From positions 930,001 to 994,000 of the forward strand of contig OZ316897.1 in the NCBI GenBank assembly GCA_973895155.1: a stretch of DNA of 64,000 bases, written 5' to 3'. The position numbers were made by a program, and so were the translations under genes. This document shows, piece after piece, positions 12,326 to 24,200 of the stretch (positions within the stretch are counted from its first letter, which is position 1; the number at the start of each line of letters is the position of its first letter). The stretch comes from Marsupella aquatica (Eukaryota > Marchantiophyta). Below the pieces are notes generated by a model. It did not search any database and had not been told where the DNA came from. It was given only the letters and a program-made list of their open reading frames with translations.

Positions 12326-13234
12326 ACCATAAATTGATAAATTAAATCCAAAGCTAGTGAGATACCAGGTCATCTTAACTTTGAGCCCCTAAGCTTTCAA
12401 ATATTTTTTCAAAGTCAAATCCAAAGACTCTATCTAGTTGATAGTCTTGAAATGATCCAAATCCATACCTTAACTTCTTCATCACTAGTTGTGATAAGAA
12501 TTGATGTGGTTTCCATGTGTAACTCAATCAAATCCAAATAATGGATTGAAAAGATTTTTACTTTAAAATGCTAAAAATTTGTGTAATAAAACTAAAAATG
12601 AACATTAATACTAAAAATGAATACCAAATAGGATCCATGTTAGTATAATATCTTTGTCATCATTTATCCAAACTCCCATTTAGTATTCACCTCTACTTTT
12701 GGCTGAGTTGTGTAGGACTTGGGAAATAAAATGGGATCCATGGATCCATGTTAGTATTCACACTTGTAATTTGTTACGTGGAGGGTGGCGGTTGGGAAAT
12801 AAAGGATGTAGAGTATGTCCAAACATGTGCTTCGATTAACTTAACTGACTGCGTATATTGACCGTGGTCACTAGTAAAATTTCTGTAGTATGTTATTTTA
12901 CCTTTGGTAAATATTCATATCTAGTTTAATTGGTATGGTAACTTAAAGCGCCAAATGATCAACTTAGCGTGTTTTTGTTTAATTTTCAAAAGATGAATCT
13001 GAACGGGATACGACGTATCCCATTTTGGTTTGAATGATTTGCTTGCCAAATGGAGATTCATGTTTTTGACGTTTTGTTGGGCAAATTGATTTAACGTGCA
13101 GATAGGACTTGTGAATTTGTTTTATGGATTTTTTGTTTGATAAATATTTTCAAGATCAATTGTTATAAGATAAGTGATTTTAATGATTTGCCAAGTTTTT
13201 GTCAACAAGTATCTCAACTTGGAATCTGATGTTG

Positions 13235-13385
13235 GATCCAGTTTTGCATTCATTTACGAATTTGTGTTTTTGATATCGATCAATTTAAGATATCTTTTGC
13301 CATTTTCTGTAGTTTTGCATTCATTTACAAATTTGTGTTTTTGATATCGATCAATTTAAGATATCTTTTGCCATTTTCTGTGAAA
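13235..13385 (+). repeat. About 69-bp tandem duplication
   Basis: 'gttttgcattcatttac' through 'cttttgccattttctg' occurs twice in direct order with almost no divergence. This points to a recent slippage or unequal exchange event. Confidence 0.85.
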
Positions 13386-13439
13386 ATTAAAACACACTTC
13401 TCGTTTGGTGGTCACACTTCTCATTTGGTCGGTCATCGT

Positions 13440-14312
13440 GTTTGATAAGAGATGAGCGATCGATGGATCTGAACTCCTTCAAGAAGGCTTGCTTGAATAA
13501 AGCCCAATCAGCTTTGACGTTACTTGGGTAACAATGAAATGAACCATGGGCCTGCCTCTCCTCTCATCATTCCAGGAATGATAGTGAGCTTGTCAGTGTG
13601 CAGACTCCCCATTAGCTTCGGCGATCCCTTCAAACTCCTCAATCCATTCGTCTGGATCATCCTTTGGTCTCCCCTTGAAGGGTACATACTGAACACGGGT
13701 ACGTTGAGCAACCGCCATGTGTGCTACTTGGGGTAGTGCGGACCTCTGTGCCACTGGTAGTAGTGCAATGGGCTCTGGACTTGGACTTCGTAGAAGCTCA
13801 CGTTGCAACACCCCAAAGAGCTCCCTCCACTCTGGTGCTTGTTCTGCTTCCGGTTCTTTGTCTAGACGTATGGCGTCGTTAGGTGGAGCTTCTTCCCGTT
13901 GAACTCCACGATGTCCTCCCAACTCTTGTTGCAACCTCCTCTCTTTTGCAATCTATAATCGTTCTTTGGCAGCCACTCTTTGTCTAGTACCAATCCAAGA
14001 GGGCACTTGGTCTAGCTCCAGTATCGACATACGTAAGTATTGGGGACTCCCTCTACCCTCCCCTTCTTCCTCTCGGCATCCCATTGAGACCTGCATGCCA
14101 AGCTCACACAATATATCATTGACAAATTTGCTCAAACATCAATCATTGCAAGTTGTGTTGTGGTAGATGTACAATAACAAAGTAACCAGAGAACTTCTCA
14201 CGTATCAACCGTCGCAAGTTGCGTTGTGGTTGAAACATCTGAAATCCAAATAGACATAGCTCTCCTCCTTCTGCAACCAAACAAGAAGAAGGTTTCCCCG
14301 GTAGCGGCGCCA
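13440..14312 (-). mobile_element. Degenerate Ty3/gypsy-type gag with primer-binding site
   Basis: Reading minus, TTTTGGCGCCGCTACCGGGG at about 14298-14317 resembles the TGGCGCC-type primer-binding site of plant Ty3/gypsy retrotransposons. Downstream is a gag-like frame (about 13934-13593) with Glu/Arg-rich sequence, then the gag core signature VPFKGRPKDDPDEWIEEFE. After a frame change come GEAGPWFISLLP (about 13560-13525) and ADWALFKQAFLKEF (about 13510-13465). Frameshifts break the gag, and no protease or reverse transcriptase follows, so this is a truncated relic. The 5' LTR should lie to the right of 14317. Confidence 0.8.
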
Positions 14313-14317
14313 AAACC

Positions 14318-16080
14318 AAGACCACACCTATGTCACCTGCTTATCAAACGATTAACACATCAGATACTGCTTAGTTTCTACTAAAAATTGTTTGTATCGT
14401 ATGACGGGGACGTGGAGTGATGCTATATGGATTAATTTTTTTAACTATGGATTAGTAGATTCATTTCCGCTCCCGGAAATATATTTTTTGATCAAGTCTA
14501 CGGACTATACGTGTACTTCGCTTTTGATCAATTCCCATAGACTATCCTATTCCTACTCCTCTTGGCCTTGCTGTCACCACTCTCCCACTTACATGGCCAA
14601 CCAAACCATGCTAGGGGAAGAACACAATCGTGCAACAAAGAGAGAGAACACCACACAAGAATTTATGAGAATCCAACCGAATTGATATCTTTTGGTGGCC
14701 AACATAACACATTGCATGGGCAACCCGGCCTCTTGCCGTCTACCCAACTCCTGCCTCACTCAACAATGAACACCTCTCCATCTCACTACTAGGGATCAAC
14801 TCCCTACTTTTGTTGAAGGCTAATCCTCAAAACACAACACTAGACTGAGTTCCCCCCTACACCTACCAGGGGTTGCCCTTAAATACAAAAAAAACACCAA
14901 AGCAAACAAGCCCTACAAGGGTGAGGCAGTCACTACCCTGGCTGGCCGCTACCCCCTGGCGGCGTTGCTAACCTCAAAACCTAACATGCGGCACACACAT
15001 GTATCACCAACCTATCCTATCATAACAGAGATTGATGGTGCCTTCGATGGTGCTCACTACCACTCTGCTAAACAAGGACTCACTTGAGTCCACCACCTCC
15101 TATCCTATCTATCTACCCTGCCTACCAGCCTCAATCTTCCTCATCGCCACCACTGGTTCGCCGTAAAAGGAGGGGGGCCCTATAATTGTTGAAACTAATT
15201 TTTTTTTCATAATTCACTTCTGAAAAAACATCTGAGAAGCCCTCCTCTTCTTGATCACGGCTCCGTAAATGGCGCACAAAACAGAGATCAAACAGCCAAG
15301 ATATGATCATTTAAGTTTTTACAAGACACCGTCCCCCTCCGTTTCGCCCGTACAACACCAGGGGGCCCCAACTTCTCCCACAATAGGGGTCCCCGGCTTT
15401 GCTGTTGCCATCTCCACTTCTGGGAAAAGACTGGGGTCCCCGGCTGCCGGATGTACGGACGTCCGTACGGCTCCGACGACAAGAAATTATCGTCAAAACG
15501 TTATCTAACATATCTTTATCATCTTAACTCAATTTTGGCCGTGTGACACATCGTTGGATTCAGCTCGGCGAGCTCTTTCCAACAAGCCCGTAAACTCCCG
15601 ATTTTGAGATGGTCAAAAATCTAATTTTGTACAACCAGGGTCCGTACACACGTTGAAAGCAAGCACAACAGGGAAAGGGTTTAGGGTTTATGAGTGGGTG
15701 GGAACCCCACGAGTGAGAATAGAGAAAAAGGAAAGGAAGAAAGTGCGAGGGCCCCTTCTACGGATGTGCCCCTCTACGGAGTGTCCCATCTATAGATGTG
15801 TCATTCTACAGAGTGCCCCTTTTAGGGAGTGTGGAAAAGAAAGAGAGCAAAACCATGTGAGGACCACACAAAGTGTGAAAGGGGAAAAGGGAACACAAGT
15901 GTGGGAACCCCTTCCTTCTAAGGGTCCTCCCACCATCAATACTCCAAGATTGCCCTAGTTTTGTCATTTTACGGGCATTGAGGTTTCTCAAGATGCCGCT
16001 GTTTGATACAAACATGAACTCAACAGGGAACCCCAATTTTGCATGGGGCTCATTGAGGGCAGGCTACTTCAAAAATAGTG
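14318..16080 (-). mobile_element. Probable LTR and flank of the gag relic
   Basis: Given the primer-binding site orientation, this stretch should include the 5' LTR of the relic. It contains GC-richer, LTR-like text near 15330-15500, including the palindromic GTACGGACGTCCGTAC at 15455. There is no second LTR in the window for comparison, so the boundaries are unknown. Confidence 0.4.
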
Positions 16081-16269
16081 ACAGGTAGCATACAGGGTGC
16101 TGCTACTATTGGAGAGCCTTAATGCATTGTAAATTCAACAGGTTGGGGCAAATAGTATTATTCTGTAGTATGGGAGTCTTCTCATATTTGAACCTCACTC
16201 AAAGATTGAAACACTCACTCAAAGATCCAACCATGTACTGCAACTCACATAATTGTTCTATTTATATAT

Positions 16270-16558
16270 TACTAGCCCCAACTAATCATTCTTTGAATGT
16301 GAATAGCAAAGAGGACAATAAAAGTATTATCAAAATATATTCTCTATTCATATTCTTTGAAGGTTAATGAATTGTTAAAAAAACCCATCATTTTAATAGT
16401 CATATATAATATACCATTCCCAACTACCCGTTCTTTGAACATGAATAGCGAGAGGATAATAAAAGTATTATCAAAATATATTCTCTATTTATATTCTTTG
16501 AAGGTTAATGAAATGATAAAAAAACCCATCATTTAATATCATGTATAATATACCATTC
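16270..16558 (+). repeat. About 145-bp direct duplication
   Basis: Two successive copies each run from 'cccaact' + 'cattctttgaa' (or a variant) through 'aaaagtattatcaaaatata' and 'ttctttgaaggttaatga' to 'aaaaaacccatcat' and 'tataatatacc'. The second copy starts near 16418. Confidence 0.8.
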
Positions 16559-16884
16559 TCCTTTATCTGCACATGAGTCTTTTTGTATGCACATCCATCT
16601 TCTATGCACATATGTTGTGGTGGGGGCCATAGTGCCCATATTTTTTGAATGTAAATAATTAGAAATTATCACAAAAAACTTGCATGGACCAGTTGACATA
16701 CATCATAGTCATGTCATGAGTTTTTCTCATGTACATGATGACCATAGAGTTATGGTCTAGAAGCTTCATTCTAGACCTAGGCTCTTAACAGTAGACTTCA
16801 GTTTTTTATAGTAAGATTCTACACTTGCTCATTCTTGCCCATATAGTGCATGTCTCCCATCCTTATCTATGGTACCATATATAT

Positions 16885-17065
16885 CACAGTGCCCAAGGGC
16901 AAAAAATTAGGAACGGGGAGACATGATCCCAAAGGCAAAACAACTGAATGAAGGGAGGAAAAGAGGGGAAACTAAAGGCCCTAACAAAAACAAGCCAAGG
17001 GTCCCCAACCAAAGGCCGACAAAGGAACAAGGATATGGTACCCCTTATCTTTCCCTTTATAAATC
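16885..17065 (+). repeat. Dispersed short repeat copy
   Basis: Contains GGGCAAAAAATTAGG, GGGGAGACATGATCCCAAA, AGGCAAAACAACTGAATGAA and AAAACAAGCC in the order of the family also found in the MGST3 introns. It is diverged. Confidence 0.5.
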
Positions 17066-17489
17066 TGATGCGAGATCTGACAACCAAAATTATACATAGT
17101 GTATATGGAATGGCTACAAATCCATCTTGCCTTTTTCGCTTTTTATAAACTTACAGAAGGTTTGGATTTGGTGGGTTAGCATATTATAGTGGTTTAAATA
17201 TTAACATTAATTGTTTAATAGTGCTAAAATTATGTATTTTCATTTAAATTTTTAAGCACTTCTGTAGTTTTTTATTATATTTAAATTTCATAGCTAAAAT
17301 TCAATTATAACTTAGTAATAGTTGAGTCTCAAATTTCAATCACAAAGATGTGATTTTGCACCTTCAATGTTCCTTTATGTGCAATTGAACACCGACTTGC
17401 ATTGTCTCATTCGGTGGAGGGGGACATGGAGGTAATGTGAGGAGAAGCTTCCCGCCGTAGATTGCAAGTCTCGTTTGTACAGTTGTTAT

Positions 17490-18323
17490 AAAATAGTGAT
17501 GCTTTTACTGTACCCCAGATCAGAGACTAGAGAGGCTGAGAGTTCCAGAGAGTGCTCTGGTGGCAGATTGTTTATAACGAGGACCTCTCTGGTTCTGAGG
17601 TAGAGATTGCATTTCTGCCTTCGTTTTCCTTTCGTCTGCACCTTTGACACCCTGAGCTCGTGACTCTGGGATTTAGGATTTTGGGTTGTCCAAGATTGTC
17701 GGCTTTCCTACTTTGGGTTCGCTCCTAGACCTCCGCGTTGATGTTTTGTTCTGTCGCTTGGGCAGAGGCAGAATTTGCATTTCTGCCTCCTTTTGTTGCT
17801 TGGGCGGTGACAGGGCACCTGTTTGACAACTGTTTTGATGAGATCCTGATTATTGGATTTGGGTTGTTTGTGAGTTGTCTTCACTTGTTGGTTTGATCGC
17901 CTTTTCTCCAATGTTGAAAGTGGAAAACCGCAACTCATAAAGTGTTCCCCACGTGACGGCCATTGTTCTTGCAGTTTTATTTGCAATGCTGTTCTTGTGC
18001 CAATTCATGTCTCGGAATAGCGATTTGGTGTTGTCGTAACCTCTGTGTCTGCCGTCGGCTTGTGGAGACAGCTCACATGTTTCATCTTGAACGTGGCATC
18101 CGCCTCTAGATTCGAAACCTTGATTGTTTCACGGTAGTTTGTGCTCTTCTTTTTTGGGAATCCCTGAAAATTTCCCAGTGGAGTCGTGATTCGTGAAATG
18201 TTTGCTGCCGTTCTCTTTCCCTTACACAGGGCGAACAACAGCTGACAAGCTTCTCCGGCCTTGATTTGCAGGCAGTGAACGTGCTCTCATCCGATCATCA
18301 GTGCTGTGACCTAGAGGAGAACG
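17490..18323 (+). promoter_or_regulatory. Upstream region of right MGST3-like gene
   Basis: Shares sequence with the flank of the left copy (7050-8030), suggesting that promoter and leader were duplicated with the gene. No individual motif is claimed. Confidence 0.4.
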
Positions 18324-19932
18324 ATGGTCCTCGTGGTTTCCTCAGAGTTTAGCCTTGTGGCTGTGGTTGTGGTGGCAGCCTTCTTGGCCAACACGTTCAT
18401 GTCGATTGGCGTCCTGAGTGCCCGCAAGAAGTAAGTACTTGCGCTGGATCGTTTCCCTCCCTTCGCCAATGTAGGCCTCAAGTAGACCAAGTCGGATCTT
18501 GCGATATCTTCTGTCTGATCTAACCTGGCACATATACTTTCCCTCTCTCACTGTCTGCTGGACGAATCGGTTGGAATCATGCTTCTGGCTTGGGTTTTGA
18601 GGGAACATAAGTTGGGGCAGCAGAGCCTTTGTTGTGTTTTGCTTGCTAAAGGAGAGGTGGAGCTATGGGAGCGTGGCACAAACAAAGCTGCAGGAGTACT
18701 TGAGTTTCAGGAGTATGTACATCTGTGCAGGAGTACGCCAGGTTGATTGCAGGGCTCCTCTGTGTACCATAATTGACTGAGTTAGGGAATCCTCTTGACC
18801 ACGATTGTGGCCAAACTCGTCATAAGCAGGGGTGACAGGGAAAAGGAGGCCCAGCAAGTGATTTTTCAAAGTGGGGGCCTCGTCAGAGGTTTCTTTCCCT
18901 GGAGGGGCCCATCAAGTCGTTCGTTTAGAAAAACATACATTGTTTATTCTTGTTTCCGACCGGTCTTGCTTTGGTTGCCTTCCCTTGATTGGGTCTTTTG
19001 CATTTGGGATCATGTCTCCCGATTGGGCCCCTCTTGTTCTTTCGCAGTTTGATATATATAATTTTGCGTTACCGGTATTGATCGTTGCAGTGTTTCTGCA
19101 GGTATGGCGTGCATTATCCAAATATGTATGCGCTGGAAAGTGAGAACAAGGAGGCTAAGATGTTCAACTGTGTCCAGGTGAATTGTTGGGCTATTCTTCT
19201 AGCGACGTTTCCTTTCCTAGATGCGAAAGAAGAAAAGTGTATAGTGCAGCTTTAGATAGGAAGTTGTTGTCCGGTTCTTCTGGTTTAATCACTAATATGT
19301 GACAGAAACTTCCCGGAACAGAGGGGACATCAGAACTTCTTGGAGATCGTCCCGTTCTTTTTTGCGTCGCTCCTACTGGCCGGACTCCAGGTATATTTCA
19401 ACTCGACACTTCTTATTCGGTACCACAAATGGGAGCAACGAGTAACGATGTGTATTATTTGGTGTCTGTTTTTGGGGGGCACGAGGCTAAAGAGGTTTTT
19501 TCTTGTTACATGTACAGAAAGCTGGTAGCTAATGTAGAAGGAGTGTTTGAAATTAAAATTTTGAATTCCATGTTTTCATTCTATTTGAAAGTACCTGAAT
19601 TCTTGGTGAACGTGCCCATTCCCGTGTTGAACTATACAGCACCCCAGGATTGCGACAGCAGCGGGACTCTTGTTCCTAGCGGCCCGTATAACGTACTTCA
19701 ACGATTACTCCACTGGTGATCCCAGGAAAAGAATGAGGGGCGCGTAAGTCACTTCTGCTACTATCATGATGATTTGCTTATTCTGCTCAAATCACTTTTC
19801 CTATTCCCGAAACGTTCTGACATGATCTACCTTGTCGCTGCTTTGGTCGTCTACAGGAGAATCGGATACTTGGGCATTATGGTGTTGATGGGGTGCTGCA
19901 TCTCATTCACTGTCCATCAGCTATTTCTGTGA
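18324..19932 (+). CDS. MGST3: Microsomal glutathione S-transferase 3-like MAPEG protein, right copy (five exons)
   Basis: Same family and structure as the minus-strand copy at 5532-7049. Exons: 18324-18430, 19102-19177, 19322-19390, 19640-19743 and 19857-19932. All junctions are GT-AG and phases close to a 143-aa protein. It starts MVLVVSSEFSLVAVVVV (first membrane helix), followed by KKYGVHYPNMYA, the family motif FNCVQRGHQN, the helix VPFFFASLLLAGLQ, TYFNDYSTGDP, and a C-terminal helix ending VHQLFL. Exon sizes match the left copy base for base (107, 76, 69, 104, 76). The protein should insert in an intracellular membrane and use glutathione, by family knowledge. The gene converges with the PPP4R4-like gene. 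Intron 1 carries a dispersed repeat near 18930-19065. Confidence 0.93.
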
Positions 19933-21280
19933 TGATAGCGTAAAGATCTTTTTGGTGTTGCTAGGCCCAGAATTATAAGCATGACGGAACTGTTTGACTC
20001 CGAACTTTGCCTTACTTTACAAGGTTCAGAGGAATAGATTTTTAATAAGAGTACGCACAACGGCTTGTTATGCCTTGGTGCCCGTTTTATCAGTGATGTA
20101 CGTAGAAGTGGAATGCTTTTCTTAGCTGCACTTCCTCGTACCCTAGTCGTAGAAAGGACGTGTTTATGGCGGAAGGGATCATCCCAAAATTGAAGTATCT
20201 TCACACAGACAGGATCAATGCAGCAGCAGTCATGGTTCGGGCGTGAGTGAGTACAACATTAACTCTAGGATTCTGTAATTCGTTTCATAAACGAACAGTG
20301 CAATTCTGACTCTCAATTCTGAGATGTCCTTGGAATTGTCAACATGGCGCTCTGTTTGGATTTACGTAACAACAATCTTCCTGAACTTTGTACTAAATAC
20401 TATTCTATACTTAATTACGGGACGATGCATTGTAATGTCAGGGGCCATGAACTTTGTATTAAATACTATTCTGTACTTAATTACGGGACGATGCATTGTA
20501 ATTGCAGGGGCTGTGGTCATTTCATACTTGATGTTCTAGTAGAAAGATCCAAACATTTCGCCGGATTTGTGGAGCCGGGTTGTTTACATGAAGTACCATG
20601 ATTTAGATGGGGAATTCGCGCCTGACGGAGAAAGACGCAGTAAAAAATGAAGGCTTTCTGGCATCTTGCAGAGTTTCTCTGACATAATTCGAAAGGGACA
20701 CCAGGGACTTCAACTAGCTTTCAGAGTCCCTAAGCCTGGAATCTTTAACTCCAGAATCAGTGCGTTTCAGTGGAACTGAACTTTGGTTCCGATCCACTGA
20801 CTTCCATATTTCTCAATGATACTCGACTCCCAACCATTCCAAAAGCTATCGATAAAATATGACGAAGGTTCGGAATGTGAAACTCTATAACATAAATTCA
20901 TTTTCGTTGGACTACTCGGAATTTCAATACCATCATTCTCCGTAGTGCAGAGCGTTGAGCATAGACTCCTGGTCAAACCAAAGAAATCTACTACCAGTTC
21001 AGAGCTTCTGGGTACCTGAAAATTGAAACCCTTTTCCTAACAGTCAACTTGCAGAGACACTGATGGAAGGGGTACTAGAACTCCATCTGACAAAGTAACA
21101 AAATACTACCACTGTCTACAGATGCTACTAACCTTCACAAAACACAACAATGTCACTCAAATCTCGAATCTTAAATAATTGCTCAAATCTACTTAACTCA
21201 AATCGCATTTACCTGTCGAAGATAACCTCCCGTGGAACTCATCCCATTGTTAGATTACATGTCATTTATGGGTCAGCCAA
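19933..21280. other. Intergenic between convergent genes
   Basis: This is the 3' flank shared by the two convergent genes, with no further gene. It contains a 66-base tandem duplication at about 20383-20514 ('gaactttgtactaaatac' repeated). Parts of it pair with the left arm at 4430-5531. Confidence 0.6.
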
Positions 21281-24200
21281 TCAGCCATTGGAGCTCCTCC
21301 TTGTCACATGACTTGTTTTTGTGCCCTTGGAAGGGGTGATTCTTTGACCAACAACATGGGGAGATGCAACAGGGACAGGCTGGTCACCCACATCTTGACT
21401 TGTAGAAGAAACAGGAGTTTCAGGCCTCACATTCACCGCAGGAGAAGATGGTCTCGCAGAACCTGCTGCCACGTTACTCGCCTTGTATAGTGAGGATCTT
21501 GTGCCTACAAAACTGGTATCTCTACGTCTAGTAAGTGGGCCAAAATGAGTTGTGGAGAACGGGGGAGGTACTAAACTGGGATGAGTGGAGTTCTGTACAT
21601 GAGCAGGCCACGAATTAACAGTAGACAACCTCTGAGTTTTTGAGACGGAAGCACGAGAAGGTGGGTCTCCTGAACCCTGAGGACGAGATGAAGTCGAAGA
21701 AAAACCACTAGCTCGTAACCCATTACTCGTGCTTGTTCTCCCTGAACCTGAACTCTTAGAAGGATGGCGAGAAGCAAATTCTACCGCAGTTGATGGAAAA
21801 CTTCCTCCTGCACCTGTTGTTTTTCTCGGATTTCCATCAAGCTTCAGACGCAGCATCATCTCATCCAACTTCTTTTTCTCATCCTTCAAAAACCAGGAAT
21901 AGTTGAACTAACAAAAGCAGTTCTTTTTAATATTATACTATGTAAAGCGTTACACCTCCTTTGGTACTATTTTAGGTGGATATGGATGGACTGTAGCCGA
22001 AACGATCGATGGGATTATCAAAACTAAGCCATAGTAAAGGTGCTACTGTGAGGAATACCTGTTCTTCTTTGGAGAGCATGTTCCACTCTTCGTCTTCACG
22101 AACTCTGTCAATCCTGTCGAATTCCTCCTGCTTAGTGCATAAACATTACAGGCATTAGGCGCACGAGTTTGCACTAAGGTCTTAAATCACAGACCCTGGT
22201 TTTCACCGACATGGTTTCTTATGAAAATATCTGAACTTAAATTCTAGCTAGCAATGTTATACCAATGCATATACTATCACCTATACGCCCTAATTAAGAG
22301 CTGATGGTTCTTGTCTCCTGGGAGGAAACAAAAGTCACCTGGGAGATTGATTGCTCATTCGTAACCTCACGATCATTTATTGCATTCCGAAGATTACTTT
22401 TGAGACCATCAGTGAGGGAGAGCGCAGCTGCAGCAACCGCTTTGACACTGTCATTCAACCGCTGAGTAGTAAGATGGTTGATCTTCTCCAGGACTGCCAC
22501 ATCGTCTGGTAACTTTATGGCGTACTTTAGGTGTGGTAACATGGAGCATGCTCGCATTCGAACACTTGGCACTGGATCCTGTTCACTTGGTTAATTGAAA
22601 GGAGACTCTGATTGGTGGTATTGAGTCTCCAAACAGTGCTTTCTTTTTCTTAGTAGAAAGTGCAAAACCTCAGCTAGTCTCCTCATCAGCCGACAGAAAC
22701 AGGAGTATCAAGCTACCATAATTCTTATCCTGGAACAGGCAGGTATTTGCATCATGGGTAACTGTTACACGAGAACGGTGGCACATAGGGTATACTGGGG
22801 TTTTTATACACAGAATTGTTTCTAGAATCTGTGTTTTGCAGGGGAAGCGCTCGATTAGAATCTGCGACGAGTTAAAATTGGAAATAAGCACCAACCTGGA
22901 GAGTGAGAATGGCTGCATCAAGGAAGTTGTCTTTGAACATGCGAGAGCTTGCCACTCTGCATGCCAGAGATCAAACGTTTCATCCAGTGACCAAACGCCA
23001 GTAATGTCCGTAGTTACAATGATGAATGTTGACCAATCTCAAATACTTGAAAATGCGATACACTACCAATTTCCATGAACTGTCTACAAAATCAAGTATC
23101 GTATGAACTTCAGCAACCAATCAGTCCATTCAGTCCAATCAGTTCCAGACTGAATAAGTTTCCAACCCGTATATAATCTAGCGAGTTTTGCTTACTTTAG
23201 CATGTTCTCACAGAAGTCAATGAAGACGAGTCTTGACCAATAGCTGCGTCCTTGAGCATATTCTTTGGATACCCTTAGAGCAAGCTCGTAGCGCTGAGAT
23301 GCTCTGCGGTTGTTGCTATAATAATAGGAAAAAGTCTAGAACCTGGTCAGTACATATTGGCCTCATATCACAACCACAAGCAACGAGGTCAATGATAAAC
23401 AGGAGTAGGAAACCTCTGTTGAAAGACATCACGAAAAAAACATCACTTGACTAAATAGTACTGGCCCGACTAGTTCAACAGGGAGGCAACCTCACCGAAT
23501 AAAAACAGCCAAGGCCATTGTAGCAGCAGACTTCACTGGCATGACCCCTTCTGCCATGTATCGAAAGCAGATGGGCACCAGGCTCTCGTAAATTTGGTCA
23601 CTGCTGAGATATTCCTGTCAGCGTAGTCTAAAATATTTCAGTAACGCAATAGAATCTCTCTGTTACAATTCAATTATTTATGTTCATGCCCTGATGGTTC
23701 CCGTCTTCATCATTTTAAAGATAGACACCAGCGCAGTTGATTTGGGATCAAATGGATTGACTATACCGTATTGAAAAGTGTCTGCACCTGATGTCAGGCT
23801 AATCAATTATTGAAACAATGTGACTTCAACTGAATTGAATTGGTTTGCAGGTCCACAGATCCCGAACTGGCGCAAGGGTGAAAACTGGTATGCTACTGTG
23901 TTGGGAAGGCTAGAGAAGAGTACAAACTGGCATCTCTGTAAAAGCCTGTAGGAGCTGTAGCTGTTGCCGCCATTGTCTACCAGCTCTGGCTGCTTCTTCT
24001 GCTAATAGCAAAGAAGGCAAAAATGCTGCAAACAGTGCACCCTTTTGTTGCGGATTCCCTGCTGCAAAGTATCCTGCAATTGTTACACGAGGACACAATC
24101 ATGAGAAGAAATGCTTCCTGGTAGGTATGGTTATCATAATGTTCAAAAACCAAAGGTATCGACACTAGAATATGTCTCAAAAGATTGAAGTACTGTGTGT

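Larger units (their letters stand above)
17490..21915 (-). repeat. Right arm of large inverted duplication
   Basis: Inverted homologue of 4115-8030. It holds the complete MGST3-like gene on plus and the last exon of the PPP4R4-like gene on minus. Because the full PPP4R4-like gene continues beyond this arm, this side is the source locus and the left arm is the copy. Confidence 0.85.

Noticed and set aside
13440-16080. Complete LTR retrotransposon
   Set aside because: Only a primer-binding site and a broken gag were found; there is no pol and no second LTR.
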